Source: Brachionus manjavacas (Eukaryota; Rotifera; Eurotatoria; Ploima; Brachionidae). From it: DNA of 64,000 nt. Location: positions 186,001 to 250,000 of the forward strand of contig JAHQIY010000013.1 in assembly GCA_019054805.1 (NCBI GenBank), written 5' to 3'. Each line of letters begins with the position of its first letter. The stretch's first letter is position 1. Below are positions 48,952 through 60,690 of the stretch, in pieces. A program made the position numbers and the translations under genes. The notes beneath the pieces were generated by a model. That model ran no database searches, was not told the origin of the DNA, and was given only the letters and a program-made list of their open reading frames with translations.

Positions 48952-49977
48952 ACTGAACGTAAAATAGAAATTTAAAATAATTTCTCACTTTTTAGCTGAA
49001 TGGATATTTTTTTTCCAAACTTGAGCAAAAAGATAAAATTAAGATATGCAAAAAGTATAATCGGTTTTTGCAGATCTTACTTTATTCAAAAATGTTCATA
49101 ACATAACAACAATGAAATATTTTAATTATATTTTTTTTTTTAAAATAATTAATTTGTTAAACAGAAATTTTGAGAAGGAATCAAATTATTTTCTAAGCCT
49201 GATATTTAAAATTTGTTAATTTTATTTATTTATTTTTTTTAATTAATAATAAATTTCAAAAGAATATGTAAATAGAACAGACTTCAATTTTGTTAATTAT
49301 CCGGATTATTTCTTCCTCACAAAATATTTCTAGAATAAAAATTATTGCTTAATAAAAAATTAAAAAATTTTCGAATTTTCCAATTTTTCAAAATAATTAA
49401 TTTGATTCGAAAAATACAAAGCTTTATAAGAATCGATTGTATTTTTTCCCAGTTAACACCAATCTGATTTTATTAACTCATTCTTACTTCTACTTTTAAA
49501 AAATTCATGCTCAAAAACATTTTAAAAAATTAAAATAAATAAATAAAAATCTTGACAACAAAACAAAATCATAAACTAATGATAGCTCAAGTAATTCAAA
49601 ACCAGGCTCAAACAAAATGCATCAAACTCCCTTTGATTAACTTTTAAACATTCAAATTATTAGCATGTAGATATTGAAAATGACCACTATTCCTATACCG
49701 TAGAATACGGATGAGAAAATTTTTTGCACAATTTTTCATATTTTTGTGTATCAAAATTTTTGATTTTAATTATGGAATATGGGGAATGAAAAATTTTCAA
49801 AATCTGATTAATTTTAGGAATCAAAATTTTTAAATTCAAAACAATTGAAATTTACTTGTCATTAAAAAAAAAATTTGCTACAGAGCTCCGCTAAATTAAC
49901 TGTTATTCCATCATTTTTCATACACTGACCACAAACGCTACACTGCATAGCTAGCTTATTACAATTGAGGGTCAATT
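48952..49977. other. Intergenic AT-rich region
   Basis: Contains the 3' flank of TFIIA gamma and the 5' flank of the small gene at 49978. Nothing else recognised. Confidence 0.5.
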
Positions 49978-50687
49978 ATGTCTCTAAAGATACAGATGGT
50001 TTCGTTAAAGCTAAATCATGATAATAATAAATTTTTCTTTTGTCATATTCAAACTCAGTTACAACATTTGAACCCGCTAATGAGCCTAATTAATAAAGAT
50101 ATCATATCGCAAAACATCCAGATTGATCTTTTTGACAATTTTAATGATTTTTGTAGGCTTGGACTCAGAAATACTTTATTTGCTCGAGAATTTCAAAACT
50201 ACGATTTTTTTCTTAATTACATCGCATTTCAGGCAAATTTTTTTTTAATTCTTTTCTTTAATTCTTTTCTTTAATTCTTTTTTTTAAATTCTTCTTTAAT
50301 TGACTTTATGGCTTTGAATTGCCACTTATTTTAAAACTCAAATTATACAAAAAAATTAAATATTTTTTATCATACAAAAAAACAAAATTTAAGTTTAGCA
50401 AATTAGATTTACTTTTTTAATTATATCTACTTATAAAATATACATAATTAATTTTTCATGTTATTTTAGCGAAATTGACAAGAAACATTTTGGTTATTTT
50501 TAGTTTTACGGAAAAATTAGTTATTTAATGTTAACTTATGGTAGCAGTAATGGAAATATTATTCGTAAGCTTTTTAAATGATTCTAATAAAAAAAGCTTT
50601 GAATTTTTTTCTTTCAAAAATGAAATAGATATCCTAACAGAATGTTTTGAATTTATAATTCATTATGAAAATCGTCTTATTCTTTGA
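49978..50687 (+). CDS. Small unrecognised three-exon protein
   Basis: I do not recognise the family. Exons 49978-50232, 50504-50564 and 50641-50687 join in phase to 120 aa ending at a TGA. The first donor would be GC (CAG|GCAAAT, the same wording as a GC donor in the DGK gene), the second is GTAAGC; acceptors are TTTTTAG and CCTAACAG. The protein is mixed hydrophobic/charged, without signal peptide or clear transmembrane helix, and has coding-like segments (DLFDNFNDFCRLGLRNTLFA, YLMLTYGSSNGN, CFEFIIHYENRL). Composition and frame continuity across three exons favour a real gene; the N-terminus could extend into upstream exons. If the GC donor is wrong, the first frame would run on to 50274. 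Confidence 0.5.
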
Positions 50688-53600
50688 AAAAATTCAAATT
50701 CATCTTGATGTGAAGGCAAAAGAAAAATCAACGGCCTGGAATGCTCGTTACTCAGTCATACATTTTTATTAAATTTATTTATTTTTTTTTTAGTTAATAG
50801 ACTTTGTGTCGATTTTAAAATTAATTTTAATTTCTCAAATGCAAACATCTAAGTTAATAATAAAATAAAAGTTTTTGGATATTAAAAAATTCTAATTTTT
50901 ATATTTATAAAAATACAATAAAATTTCAAAAAACAGGAATAAAAAATCAAAAAAATTAAAAATGTAAAAAAAATTTTTTTTTGATTTCTTTAATTACGTA
51001 AATGAATTAAATTTCAAATTCTGGCAAATTTTTTGTATCTTCTAAAATCTCTTAATTTTCCTATAATTTTAGTAAGTTCGCGTAATTTTTTAGTAAAATA
51101 CTTTTAGTCAAAAATCATCGCTGTATCTTTGAATATAAGAAAATCAGAATCTAATTCAAATTTGATGAGTTGTTGGTTTTTGTAAATATAAATGTGATAA
51201 AATTCTTGTTCCTTTTGATTTCTTACCTGACTTGTTGAATTTCTTATATGTTTTGTTTTAAATCACTTTCGATATACTTTAGTCTTTTTGGAAACATAAA
51301 ATCAGATCATTAACCGACGACGACGTTATTGAGGAATACAACTTGACACAAGATTGAATGAAGAAGCACTCAGTGCGCCAAAAATTAGATTATAATTTTT
51401 CAGAAATCAAAATTCAATCAAACCTTAAAGTTTCAAATGAATCGTTATCTCCAATTCACTTTTATTGTTGGTTATATAAATTTAAATAATTATGCATATT
51501 AAAAACAATAATGTCCGCTAGTTTGAATCATTCAACTAATGGAAAGATTTAAGATTGTTTACACCTAAAATTTTTAAATTTATTCATATTTCGAATTAGA
51601 ACACGGTTTAAAGGTTATACTTTTCATAAAATTGCAGTAAATTTTGACACAGCAAAATAGTCAGGAGATTATGCTACATAATATTTTCTTTTGGATCAAT
51701 AAAGGTTTGTTTAAAAATCTGTTTTCAAAAAAATTATCGAGTTGTTGAAAAAGTTTTTAAATAATTACCAATCTATGGTGAACTTCCGTTATTTAATTAT
51801 TTTTAATAATTTTTTTTTGGTCTAAAATAGTAAAATTTTCTTTAAAAAGATGAAAAAATTTCAACATTGCAATGTTTATCAAATAACTTTCTTCGAGATA
51901 ATGATCTAATGCTGATTTCACATTTATTTTAATCAATTCAAATAGAAACTATTCTGATCAAAAAATTAGCCGACCAAATGAGCTGAACAATTTGAAAATT
52001 GGAAAAAATTTCACAACAACAGAATTCGTTTGAAAATATAATTATAACTTATTTTGAAGCATATCTTAGCACTATTTATTTCGTAATTAAAGTGTAAGTT
52101 AGAGATCTTACTGTATTAAAAAAAAAGATTGCTTACAATTCAACTGATTTAAAGATAAAATTTTTTCAGAATATTAACAAATTCTTTATTAAATTTTAAT
52201 TATAATCATAGTTGTTGATAATCTCAAAAAGCGCTTCTTTCAAGATTTGACAAGTTTGAATTTAATAATTTCATCGTTTGATTATGGTTGAAAAAAGCTT
52301 AATTATTTAGATGATTTTTTTCTTATCAACTAATATTCTTTTCCTTGGAAGTATTTGTATTTGAATATCAATTGTATAAATAGAGCACACGAATAAATCA
52401 AAACCGATATAAACTTGACAAATGGTGTTCAATTGCAACGATCATTTATACACTAAAGAAAAGAAATAGTCTAAGCTGAAGATATTGCTCTTCTATCAAG
52501 TATTTTAAGAAGGATATCAAAATGAGAAATTGATTTACATTCAAAGTGTTTAGAAAATTTTTTTTATTCTTAATATTGTTTATTTTTAAAAACGCCTCTT
52601 GGGTGATGAAAAAAGTTACAAAAATGAAAGTAAAAAATTGAAAAAAACGAATGAATTGTAAATTAAATTTAGATATAGATTTAAAAAATTATTTCAAATA
52701 AAATCATATGATGACACTTTTTAGTTTTTTATTCTTCATAAACTATATAAATTAACAGTATATTAACCTGGAATCATAAACTGTATTTAATTGATATTCT
52801 TAATATCTTTTTTACTATTAGATGAATAATAGTTATTTTGCTCTGTCTCTTTTAAATTTTTAAAAACAAATGGAAACAACAATAAAGGACAAAAATAAGT
52901 GTTTGAGTAGTTCCAAAAAATAAAATCTAATTTTAGTTCTTAATTTTTTCCCCATTTCGATCGATAATTATTAATATTACTATTAATTCAAAAATATGAA
53001 AAGGCTACTTATTGGGCTCTTTTCGATGCGCTTTGAAATAAATTGTTTAGTTTAAAAAAAAAATAAAAAAACATGTTTTTAAATGTACAAAAATAAAATT
53101 TTGAGTCTATTATCTAATTTTGATAATTTCAAAAAAAATCTTGCGAATAGAAAATAAAGTAAAATTTTGGTTTTATGAAGCGTTATTCTAGAGCTATTAT
53201 ATTGTTAGCTTGAATGCTTTTGAAAAAGCTAAATGCTTGACTCAGTGTTTTAAAATTAGTCGAAAAATTGATTATTTGGTATCTTTTTTCTCTTTATTAT
53301 TATTAATATTTGTTTCAATTTACGCCAATTCTGGCGATGCTAAAATTAATAAAAAATTGATTTAATTAATACAAATTGAGTAGAAATAAACGTTTTTGTT
53401 AATTTTTTTCTAAGAGAAATTTGTAAAAATTTAAAAAAATTCAATAAATAATTATGGTCAATATGAAGCGTCTTTTGAATTCTTCTTTTGATTTAAATTC
53501 AGGATGAAGTCTTTCAAAATCCACATATTTCCCCGGATTCATTGAGACAATACACTGTTTCATGTGAAACTTAAGATCTTAAATAAAAAATAATAAAAAA
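50688..53600. other. Long AT-rich region without recognisable genes
   Basis: Nearly 3 kb with very low GC, no open frame of note, no tRNA and no clear repeat. I see nothing I can name in it. Confidence 0.5.
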
Positions 53601-54490
53601 ATTTGTATCAGGACCGTTTAATATATTTTCTCGATGACTATTGTTTCCGGCCCACTTTTAGCAGCGTTGTTGTACTTCAATATGTCTTTATCCTTTCACT
53701 GGCTACTAGATTATAATTGATAAGGGTGGATAGAATTTTCAAAGAGGTCCTGACAATGGTATTTTTAAAACAATTCACTTTTCTGCAGAGCACAACACTA
53801 ATACCCGAAACTTTGGGGTAATTCTCAAGTATTCTCTTATATCCCGTATGAAGGATATAATTCTTCTCGGGTGTTTGATTTTGTCAATCTCTTCTATGAT
53901 TATTGGTAAGTTGTCCAGTCTTCGTACTGGCGCTCTGATTCCATCTGAACGAATTTGTTGATCGCACTTGGTTTCACCTGCTCTTCGCCGCTTCTCTCTT
54001 CCAAATGTTCTCTGTTGGAAACATTTGCCTCAGTTTCATCATGTTACTTGGCGAGTGTTGAACAAGCTTCCTCATCTTTGCCACATACCCTTATAGATCG
54101 TCAGTACCATGATCGTACTCGATCTCAAAGTTTTCAAAAACCCAGGATTTAGGTTTGATGCAATTCACTATGTTGTTGTAATACTTGTAGTCTTTAATCC
54201 TTAAGGATTTATAATATAGTTTACTGATATATCTCCTTAGCATTGGGGTGTGTTAACCCTCTTACTGCCAAGGATCTTTTACTAAGATCCCTAATTGTCC
54301 CAGCGAGCATTTTTGATTCACCCAACTAATCTTGAAAGGAAAATTATGTGGAAAGTCATTTCGCTACTTATGATTGTAGCCATCTCTTTGGTTCTGGTCC
54401 AATTTCTTTTGCTTGTAAATGCCATTCTAGCATTCATCTTTGGTCGATTGTTTGTTGTTTTTTTTTTAGTTTTTCTTTTTTTTTAAATAA
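53600..54490 (-). pseudogene. Decayed, GC-richer block with broken coding-like frames (probable old transposon)
   Basis: From about 53600 to 54490 GC content rises well above the surroundings. The minus strand yields coding-like pieces in shifting frames: KDYKYYNNIVNCIKPKSWVF, VAKMRKLVQHSPSNMMKLRQ, EEIDKIKHPRRIISFIRDIR, each ended by stops. They read like one protein damaged by frameshifts. I cannot name the family; no reverse transcriptase or DDE motif is visible. A plus-strand frame at 54295-54486 is hydrophobic and probably spurious. Confidence 0.35.
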
Positions 54491-56575
54491 TAGTAAGGGG
54501 AGGTTCCCGGGAAGTTAGGAATGGTAATTAATAAAAAAAAATTGAACAAAATTTTGAAATTGTTCCAAGATATACAGATTAAAATTATATTTTTTTTTGG
54601 ATTGCTTGGTTTGTTTGTTTTGGTTGATTGCTATTTTAAAATTTAGCTTTTTGATTTTATTAACTGTTTATTAATTAATTAAGACTTGAATTTAATAGAA
54701 TAAAAAAAATGAAATCTCGAAATTTTAGGCAAATTGAAGTTCACGATTAAATGAAAATTTTACAATCAATTATTCAATTAATATTTCCGCTGTTTCCGAT
54801 CTTTTAAAATCATAATTTGGATACAGGATCCAAAGACTCATGACGTTGGTAAAAAGAAAAAAAATGTACTTCATTTGACTGAATTTCACTAAGTTATTTT
54901 TAAGCTTCACTTAGTATTGGCAGAATGCGCTCATTTCGAATGATAAATAGAAGCCTTTTTTTTTCTTTAATTTTCAAATAAAAATATATCTTTCGAAAAA
55001 AATACCCTAATGTGGATTTTAAATTTCAAATAAAAATTTTAATAGAATCAATTAAAGATCAATATTTTTCATTAAACTAAAAAACATTACAAGTTCAATT
55101 AGGAAAATTTAAAAAGCTTATTTCATTATATTTATCAAGATTTTAATCTATTAAATTTTGATCATGATGTCATGATGCTGAACTTCAAGTTGACCAAATT
55201 TTAAACTTTTTTTCTTAATTTAACTTTTTATTTTTTGGTTAAAGATAAATAAACTTTTTGTTCGTATTTCAATTTTTTTTAATTTTTTTCCATTTCGATT
55301 CTGATGTGAAAATATTTTTATAAAAATAATATTTCAAAACATCACAATTAGCCACAAAGAAAATTTGATAAAACTATTTTTGAAACTAAGATATCAATCA
55401 AGTCTTACTAATTAAGTATAATAAACCAATCGCTTTTAGAAGGATATCATTAATCGTTGACTCTTAATTGTGTTTCAACTAATTGTGGAACTCTTGTTAT
55501 TTTGTAACAATCTCAGAGCTTAATTTATTGCTCAACAGTTTTTAATTACAAGAGAAAAATCATGACATGAAATTCTATTTGTATCAAGTCGAACAAAAAA
55601 AGCCAATTAGCTTCAATTAAGTCGAAATGAATCCATCGATATAAAATGATAAAGAAGACACGAAATGGCAAAAAATTCCAATAGAGCCAATCACAAATAA
55701 TGAAGCTAGATGTTTTTGTAATCACTCATCGACCTAACATAATATTGATTTTCGTTTAACAAAATAAACACGTAACCAACACTTGATTTTCATATTATTT
55801 ACCTTTAATGTGTTTATTCTATTCGACGAGCCGGTTGCAGACAACTTATTTTGGCATTTTCTATTTCAATAAATAAATTGGATCAAAAGAAAATAGCTAA
55901 TGAAGATTTATGACTTTTTTCCTAATGTTTCTTCTTTTTTCTGTTCTGTATTGTTCAATGCAAGATTAATTGAGCGACAATTTTTGAAGATTGCACTCTT
56001 TGTCGTTTTGCCTAATAAATTACCTGTTTTTGACTAAACGCTCCAAAAATCACTTTTTTACATTTTTTTCCTTTTCTCTAGTCGTTTTAGCGAGTTGTTT
56101 AGCTTGGGTGAATCCAAGCTTAAAATCTAAACACCGTTGCTACAAGTTTTAGAAAATAAGCTGAGTTAATTTACAGCAGTGAAAAAAAGGAAAAAAAAGG
56201 AGGAAGAAAAAAACACCTATGCAATCGTCTGAATATATTAAAAGAGTAAAAATTGGCAAGAGATGCTATACCTATAATTAATCGATCATGATTAACACGA
56301 ATCTCGTTCCAAGAAGTAGAAAAAATAAAAGCTCACACTGATTCGCGATCAAACTCCACCTTTAATAAAATAAAAACTATTTTTTAAAAAAATATTTAGA
56401 TTGGCTGAGAGAGAGATTTTTGTTCCATAAGAAATCGTTTTATTGGACTAGTCTATTCATATATTCTTTTCATTTATATATTTTTTCCTATTTAAATATA
56501 GAATTAATTCACGTAAAAAAGAAAACACACACACACACACACTTTTGCTGGAAATTTGTAATTAATACAAACAAA
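54491..56575. other. Upstream region of the Pax gene
   Basis: About 2 kb of AT-rich DNA, somewhat less simple in sequence from 55.4 kb on. It should contain the promoter and 5' UTR of the Pax gene; a (CA)n microsatellite (56525-56542) lies 33 bp before its ATG. No gene seen. Confidence 0.5.
56525..56542 (+). repeat. (CA)n microsatellite in the Pax 5' leader
   Basis: Nine uninterrupted CA units a few dozen bases upstream of the start codon, probably within the 5' UTR. Confidence 0.8.
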
Positions 56576-58034
56576 ATGAACTGTTCACTAGAAGATAACC
56601 ATTACAATGGTTCGGAACAACAACAAAATGTCAAAAGCAAATTGTATGTTCCCGGAGTTGGTATGTATCTCCCATAGGTGTTGCCTTACCAATACATTCA
56701 AGTTTAATTTGTTTCTTTTATTCGATATAACAGGACAAGCAGGTGTAAATCAGTTGGGCGGTGTGTTCGTGAATGGCAGACCGCTGCCGGATCATGTGCG
56801 ACGTCAAATAGTTGAAATGGCTCTGACTGGTGTAAGACCATGTGACATATCTAGGCGCTTACTTGTTTCTCATGGTTGTGTTAGCAAAATACTCACTCGG
56901 TTTTATGAGACCGGCTCGATCAAACCGGGATCAGTGGCAACTAAGCAAGCCAAAGTAACAAAAATTTAAACAAGCTTGATAAAAAAAAAAATTTTTAATT
57001 TATTTTCTATTTTTGTTTGTGATTAGAACTCGAGTGGCAAAAGTAGTTGTTCTGCTGTTGAAAAAAGTTCAAAAAATTCCAAAAAAAAGCTTCAAAAATT
57101 GAAAACGATTATAGAGACCAATTCAAAGGCACACATGGATAGTTCATGTCCAACAGATAATTCAGCATTTGATCACGGCCAATTTGATAGTCCCACTGGA
57201 ACAAACACATTTGAGAATAATTCGTGTGCACAAACTTCTTCCAGCAATGGACTTTTCGCCAGTGGCATCTATTCCAATTTTTTGATTCAGACTGCAGCAT
57301 CCGGATTGTCCAGGCAGCCAAATGCAGCCTATTCGAATGCTAGTTGCGAATCTAGCCACAATAGTCAATTTGTTTTGAATCAAAGCAAATTGTGGAACGA
57401 CTACATGATGACAGTTATGAATACTTTTCAGCAAAATAGCATGCCGCCTCTAAATTCTTTTTCACCACTTTTCAAACACCTTCAAGATTTTTCCTATTTT
57501 AAAAATTACAATGCAAAAGACAACTATTCAACTGCCAGTGACATTTCCACATCGTCATCCTCTTCATCGTCATCCTCCTCATCTTCAACATGTTCAACTG
57601 TGTTCAACAATTTTAATAGTGTTTCTTCAAGTGATATTTTTAGTCCGGGCAAACAAACAGGAGCTGGCAACAGCGAAAACGAGCCTGATGAACGAACCAA
57701 CGAGCAAATTTACAATCAAAACGAAAATCTAAATAAAAGCGATATTGTCGATAACAATAACTCAAGTGAGGAATGCAATTTAATTTATGAAGAAGAAAAC
57801 GCTATAAAAAATAATAATGAAGATTCATTTAAAACATTGTCCAAGAGTTCGCCTTCATCGCCCATCTATTCTTCCAAGCCATTTAAGCATTCCATAGATT
57901 TTATTCTTGGCATTAATCATTTTCAAGAAGAAAATGTCAGTTTATTTAAGAGAAAATGTGAAAGTAAACTATCTGAGGATTCAAATGAAAACATGTCACA
58001 AGCCAAAAAACCACGAACACTCGACCAATTATAA
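56576..58034 (+). CDS. Pox-neuro-like Pax transcription factor with only the PAI half of the paired domain
   Basis: Pax proteins are nuclear DNA-binding developmental regulators. Three exons: 56576-56660, 56734-56954 and 57027-58034 (437 aa); introns are 73 and 72 bp. Residues 29-102 form the N-terminal paired subdomain (PAI): [53 protein letters not shown]. Wording such as [11 protein letters not shown] and [16 protein letters not shown] is closest to Pox neuro among Pax groups I know. The second subdomain (RED) is absent: after the linker the protein passes into a Lys/Ser-rich stretch, a Ser run (about 277-290) and an acidic/Asn-rich region. An octapeptide/EH1-like motif HSIDFILG at residues 390-397 suggests Groucho recruitment. 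There is no homeodomain. The missing part would start at the exon 2/exon 3 junction. Confidence 0.92.
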
Positions 58035-60310
58035 TTTTCTCTAATTTTCTTCTTCTGGAAAAAAATAAAATTTCTGTGTAAAAATTTGTTAATTTTTTTT
58101 TTTTTTTGCTTTTTGTTATTCACTATAGCTTTTCTTTTATTATAAATTATAAATATTTTATATTTTTAAATAAAAATAAAATCGAATGAATATTTTTGTG
58201 CAATGTTAATAAACAATTTAAATTTAATCAACATTTATGTGAACAGTTTTAAGTTAATATATCAATACTTAATCAATTATCACCCAGTCGAAACAGGTTA
58301 CCCTTTTTTTTGGATGAAACTAGAATCTTGGTTTAGACATGCGTCTCGTGCTGCAGGGATATTTTTAAGATTTTGTGTCTCTTATTTCGATCTTCTGCTT
58401 GTATGACTAGCATACAAATCCTATGCGGGCTATACCGATTTTTTATCAATACTCAATACAGCTTTAAAAATCATTCTTAATGGTAAATCAAAAGCAAAGA
58501 TATCAAAAAAAAACAAAGTTGTCACTATTAACTATTTATTTATTTATTTAATATATAATTTAGAGAGAATAGTTCCTCTTGGCAGCTCCGAACGGCGTAG
58601 TGCCTTCTTTTTAGCCAGCCTGTTAGGAATATTTGGCAATTAATTATTATTATTATTATTATTAATTTCAGCCTCATAGGCAATTTAAAATTGAATAAAA
58701 AAATAAAATATAATTTAAGTCAAGTTACATTGAAGACTTTGAGTAAAAAATTTAAATTTATCATTGAAAAGTTGTCACTATTAACTAACTATATGAATTA
58801 AATCCACGAGCCAAGCAAATTATCTTTAGCACATGACAAGCTTTTTTTTCTATTAAACTTTTTTGAAATTTTGAAATTACGTTGTTTCATTAAAACTCAA
58901 TGCTTAAGCATGTTAAAATTTGAAGTATGATTACGCAATTATTTTTAGAAATGTAAAATAGAAATAAAAAGGTCAACAAAAATTCGGTCATTGATAATTT
59001 CCGAACTAATGTCTTTCCAAAAGCTTATTGAATTATTTACATTTTTGTAACAAGTCTAGTTAAGATATTTGGTAGATTGCGTAAGCTTTGCTGCATGAAC
59101 CTAAATTTTATTGAAATAGATTTTTTTGTCTTTTGCCATCACTTTGTGTAGTCTATTTGGTTAGATGCGAATTATGACACCAATTCATAGAAACATAAGA
59201 GCGTTTTTTATGAAAGGTTACATTTCCCCATGAATGACAACAACCGTACAGAAATATGATTTGATGGTGAACCTAGTGAATTCAAGTGACTTAGATTGGC
59301 ACAAGCTTAAGTCCGCAATTTTTTTTCGTTATTCTATTTGAAATGAGTAAAATCTGAACTGAAGACTGTCAATTGATATTTGAAATATTTTCTTTTTCAA
59401 TCGATTCAATTGTCATTCAAATAGACAGCCATTTTATGTGCTTGAATTTTTTTTTAGATTAAGAAGGTGGGCAATTAATTTTTTTTAAAATCTCATACAC
59501 TTAAATTAAAATGAAATTTTTTACAGTTTAAATAAAATTTGATTTAATTTTTAAAAGAGGGTAACAGAATACTTAGAAAAAATTAATATGTTTTTATGAT
59601 GGCGTGATTTCAATTTGGTCTTTAGTTGACTTTAATTTTAACAGATAGTGTGACTGATATTATTATAACAAACCGCATGAACACTCCAAAAAAAAATAAG
59701 ATGAAATTTAATGATAACAATAACAAAGAATCGTTCCAAAAATAGACCTGCTCAGCAGTATTCTTTATTTAGAGAATGTAAGTTTTTTTATTCAATAATT
59801 TAATTATTAGTTATGTAACTCGATTCCTTAAATTACTTACCTAGTTTTATCAAGAAAAAAATATAATTCTTTTAAGATCATGATAATGTTCGTTTTTTAA
59901 TCTCAATAAACATGAGAAAAAATTAAAAAATTTTGCTTATTTTAATCTAAAACAATAATAATAGAACAATAATTGTCCAATCGAATTTTAATTTGACCAG
60001 GAAGAAGTAAAATGTAAGTTATGGCAAAGATTAATTTCGATCAAATTGGATGTTTGGTTTTATGGTTTTGAATGCCTTTTTTTAATGCTTTCAAAACAGA
60101 CTAGTACAAAAGTCAGGATAATTGAGTCCAAACAAGTCTTGTAAAAGTCTTAAAAAAGTCTTGATTTGTACTTGACTTGAGACTTTACCATCACTTTTAA
60201 ACAAGTCTGGTTTAGAACACCTGAACAACCAACGAACATTCTAAAATCATGTCCAAAAAATTTTCGAATCACCAGATAGTACTAAAAGTGTTCAGACTTT
60301 TTTCAGATAT
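58035..60310. other. AT-rich region downstream of the Pax gene
   Basis: Contains the Pax 3' UTR, a GC-richer repeat patch at 58546-58690, and no recognisable gene. The open frame at 58203-58406 has no supporting features. Confidence 0.5.
58546..58690. repeat. GC-richer retroposon-like patch with (ATT)n tail
   Basis: About 70 bp of raised GC content (CTTGGCAGCTCCGAACGGCG near the start) is followed by (TTA)n around 58645. Build and length resemble the patch at 35930-36110, but the bodies are not obviously similar. Confidence 0.4.
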
Positions 60311-60690
60311 CTCCAATTGTTCGCTTTTGTACATCAATTTTGCTTTTGCTACACTGTTGTACAGATTAAGCTCCATTTCTTGCTGCAGCTGGCTGACTTT
60401 CATACTGGTCAGAGTCTAACAAAAGCACCTTTTGATTTAGCTAGTCTACCCTCAATATCTTTTCATCTGATTTCATCATTGCACTTAGTTGTGGGTCATC
60501 GATGGTAATCAAGCTGTCCAATCTGGTAATTATGCACATTACTTTTGTTTTAGCTGTTGAACGTTGTTTACTTGGTCTTGAGTTTTTAGATGCTTGTATC
60601 TTTCTTTATTGGTCATTTAAACCAAATCATCCGCAAAGTCTAAGTCTTTCTGCTAGTCCACACAGATGTTTTTCTCAGGACAAAGTCAAT
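60310..60690 (-). mobile_element. Decayed LINE reverse-transcriptase fragment (RTE/CR1-like)
   Basis: The minus strand translates, with several stops, to DLDFADDL (reverse-transcriptase catalytic motif) and, about 80 codons on, to EGRLAKSKGAFVRL-PV-KSA, a segment that in related LINE proteins reads KARIGKARGAFVRLKPVWKS. Spacing between the two is as in intact elements. It is clearly dead. Confidence 0.7.
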
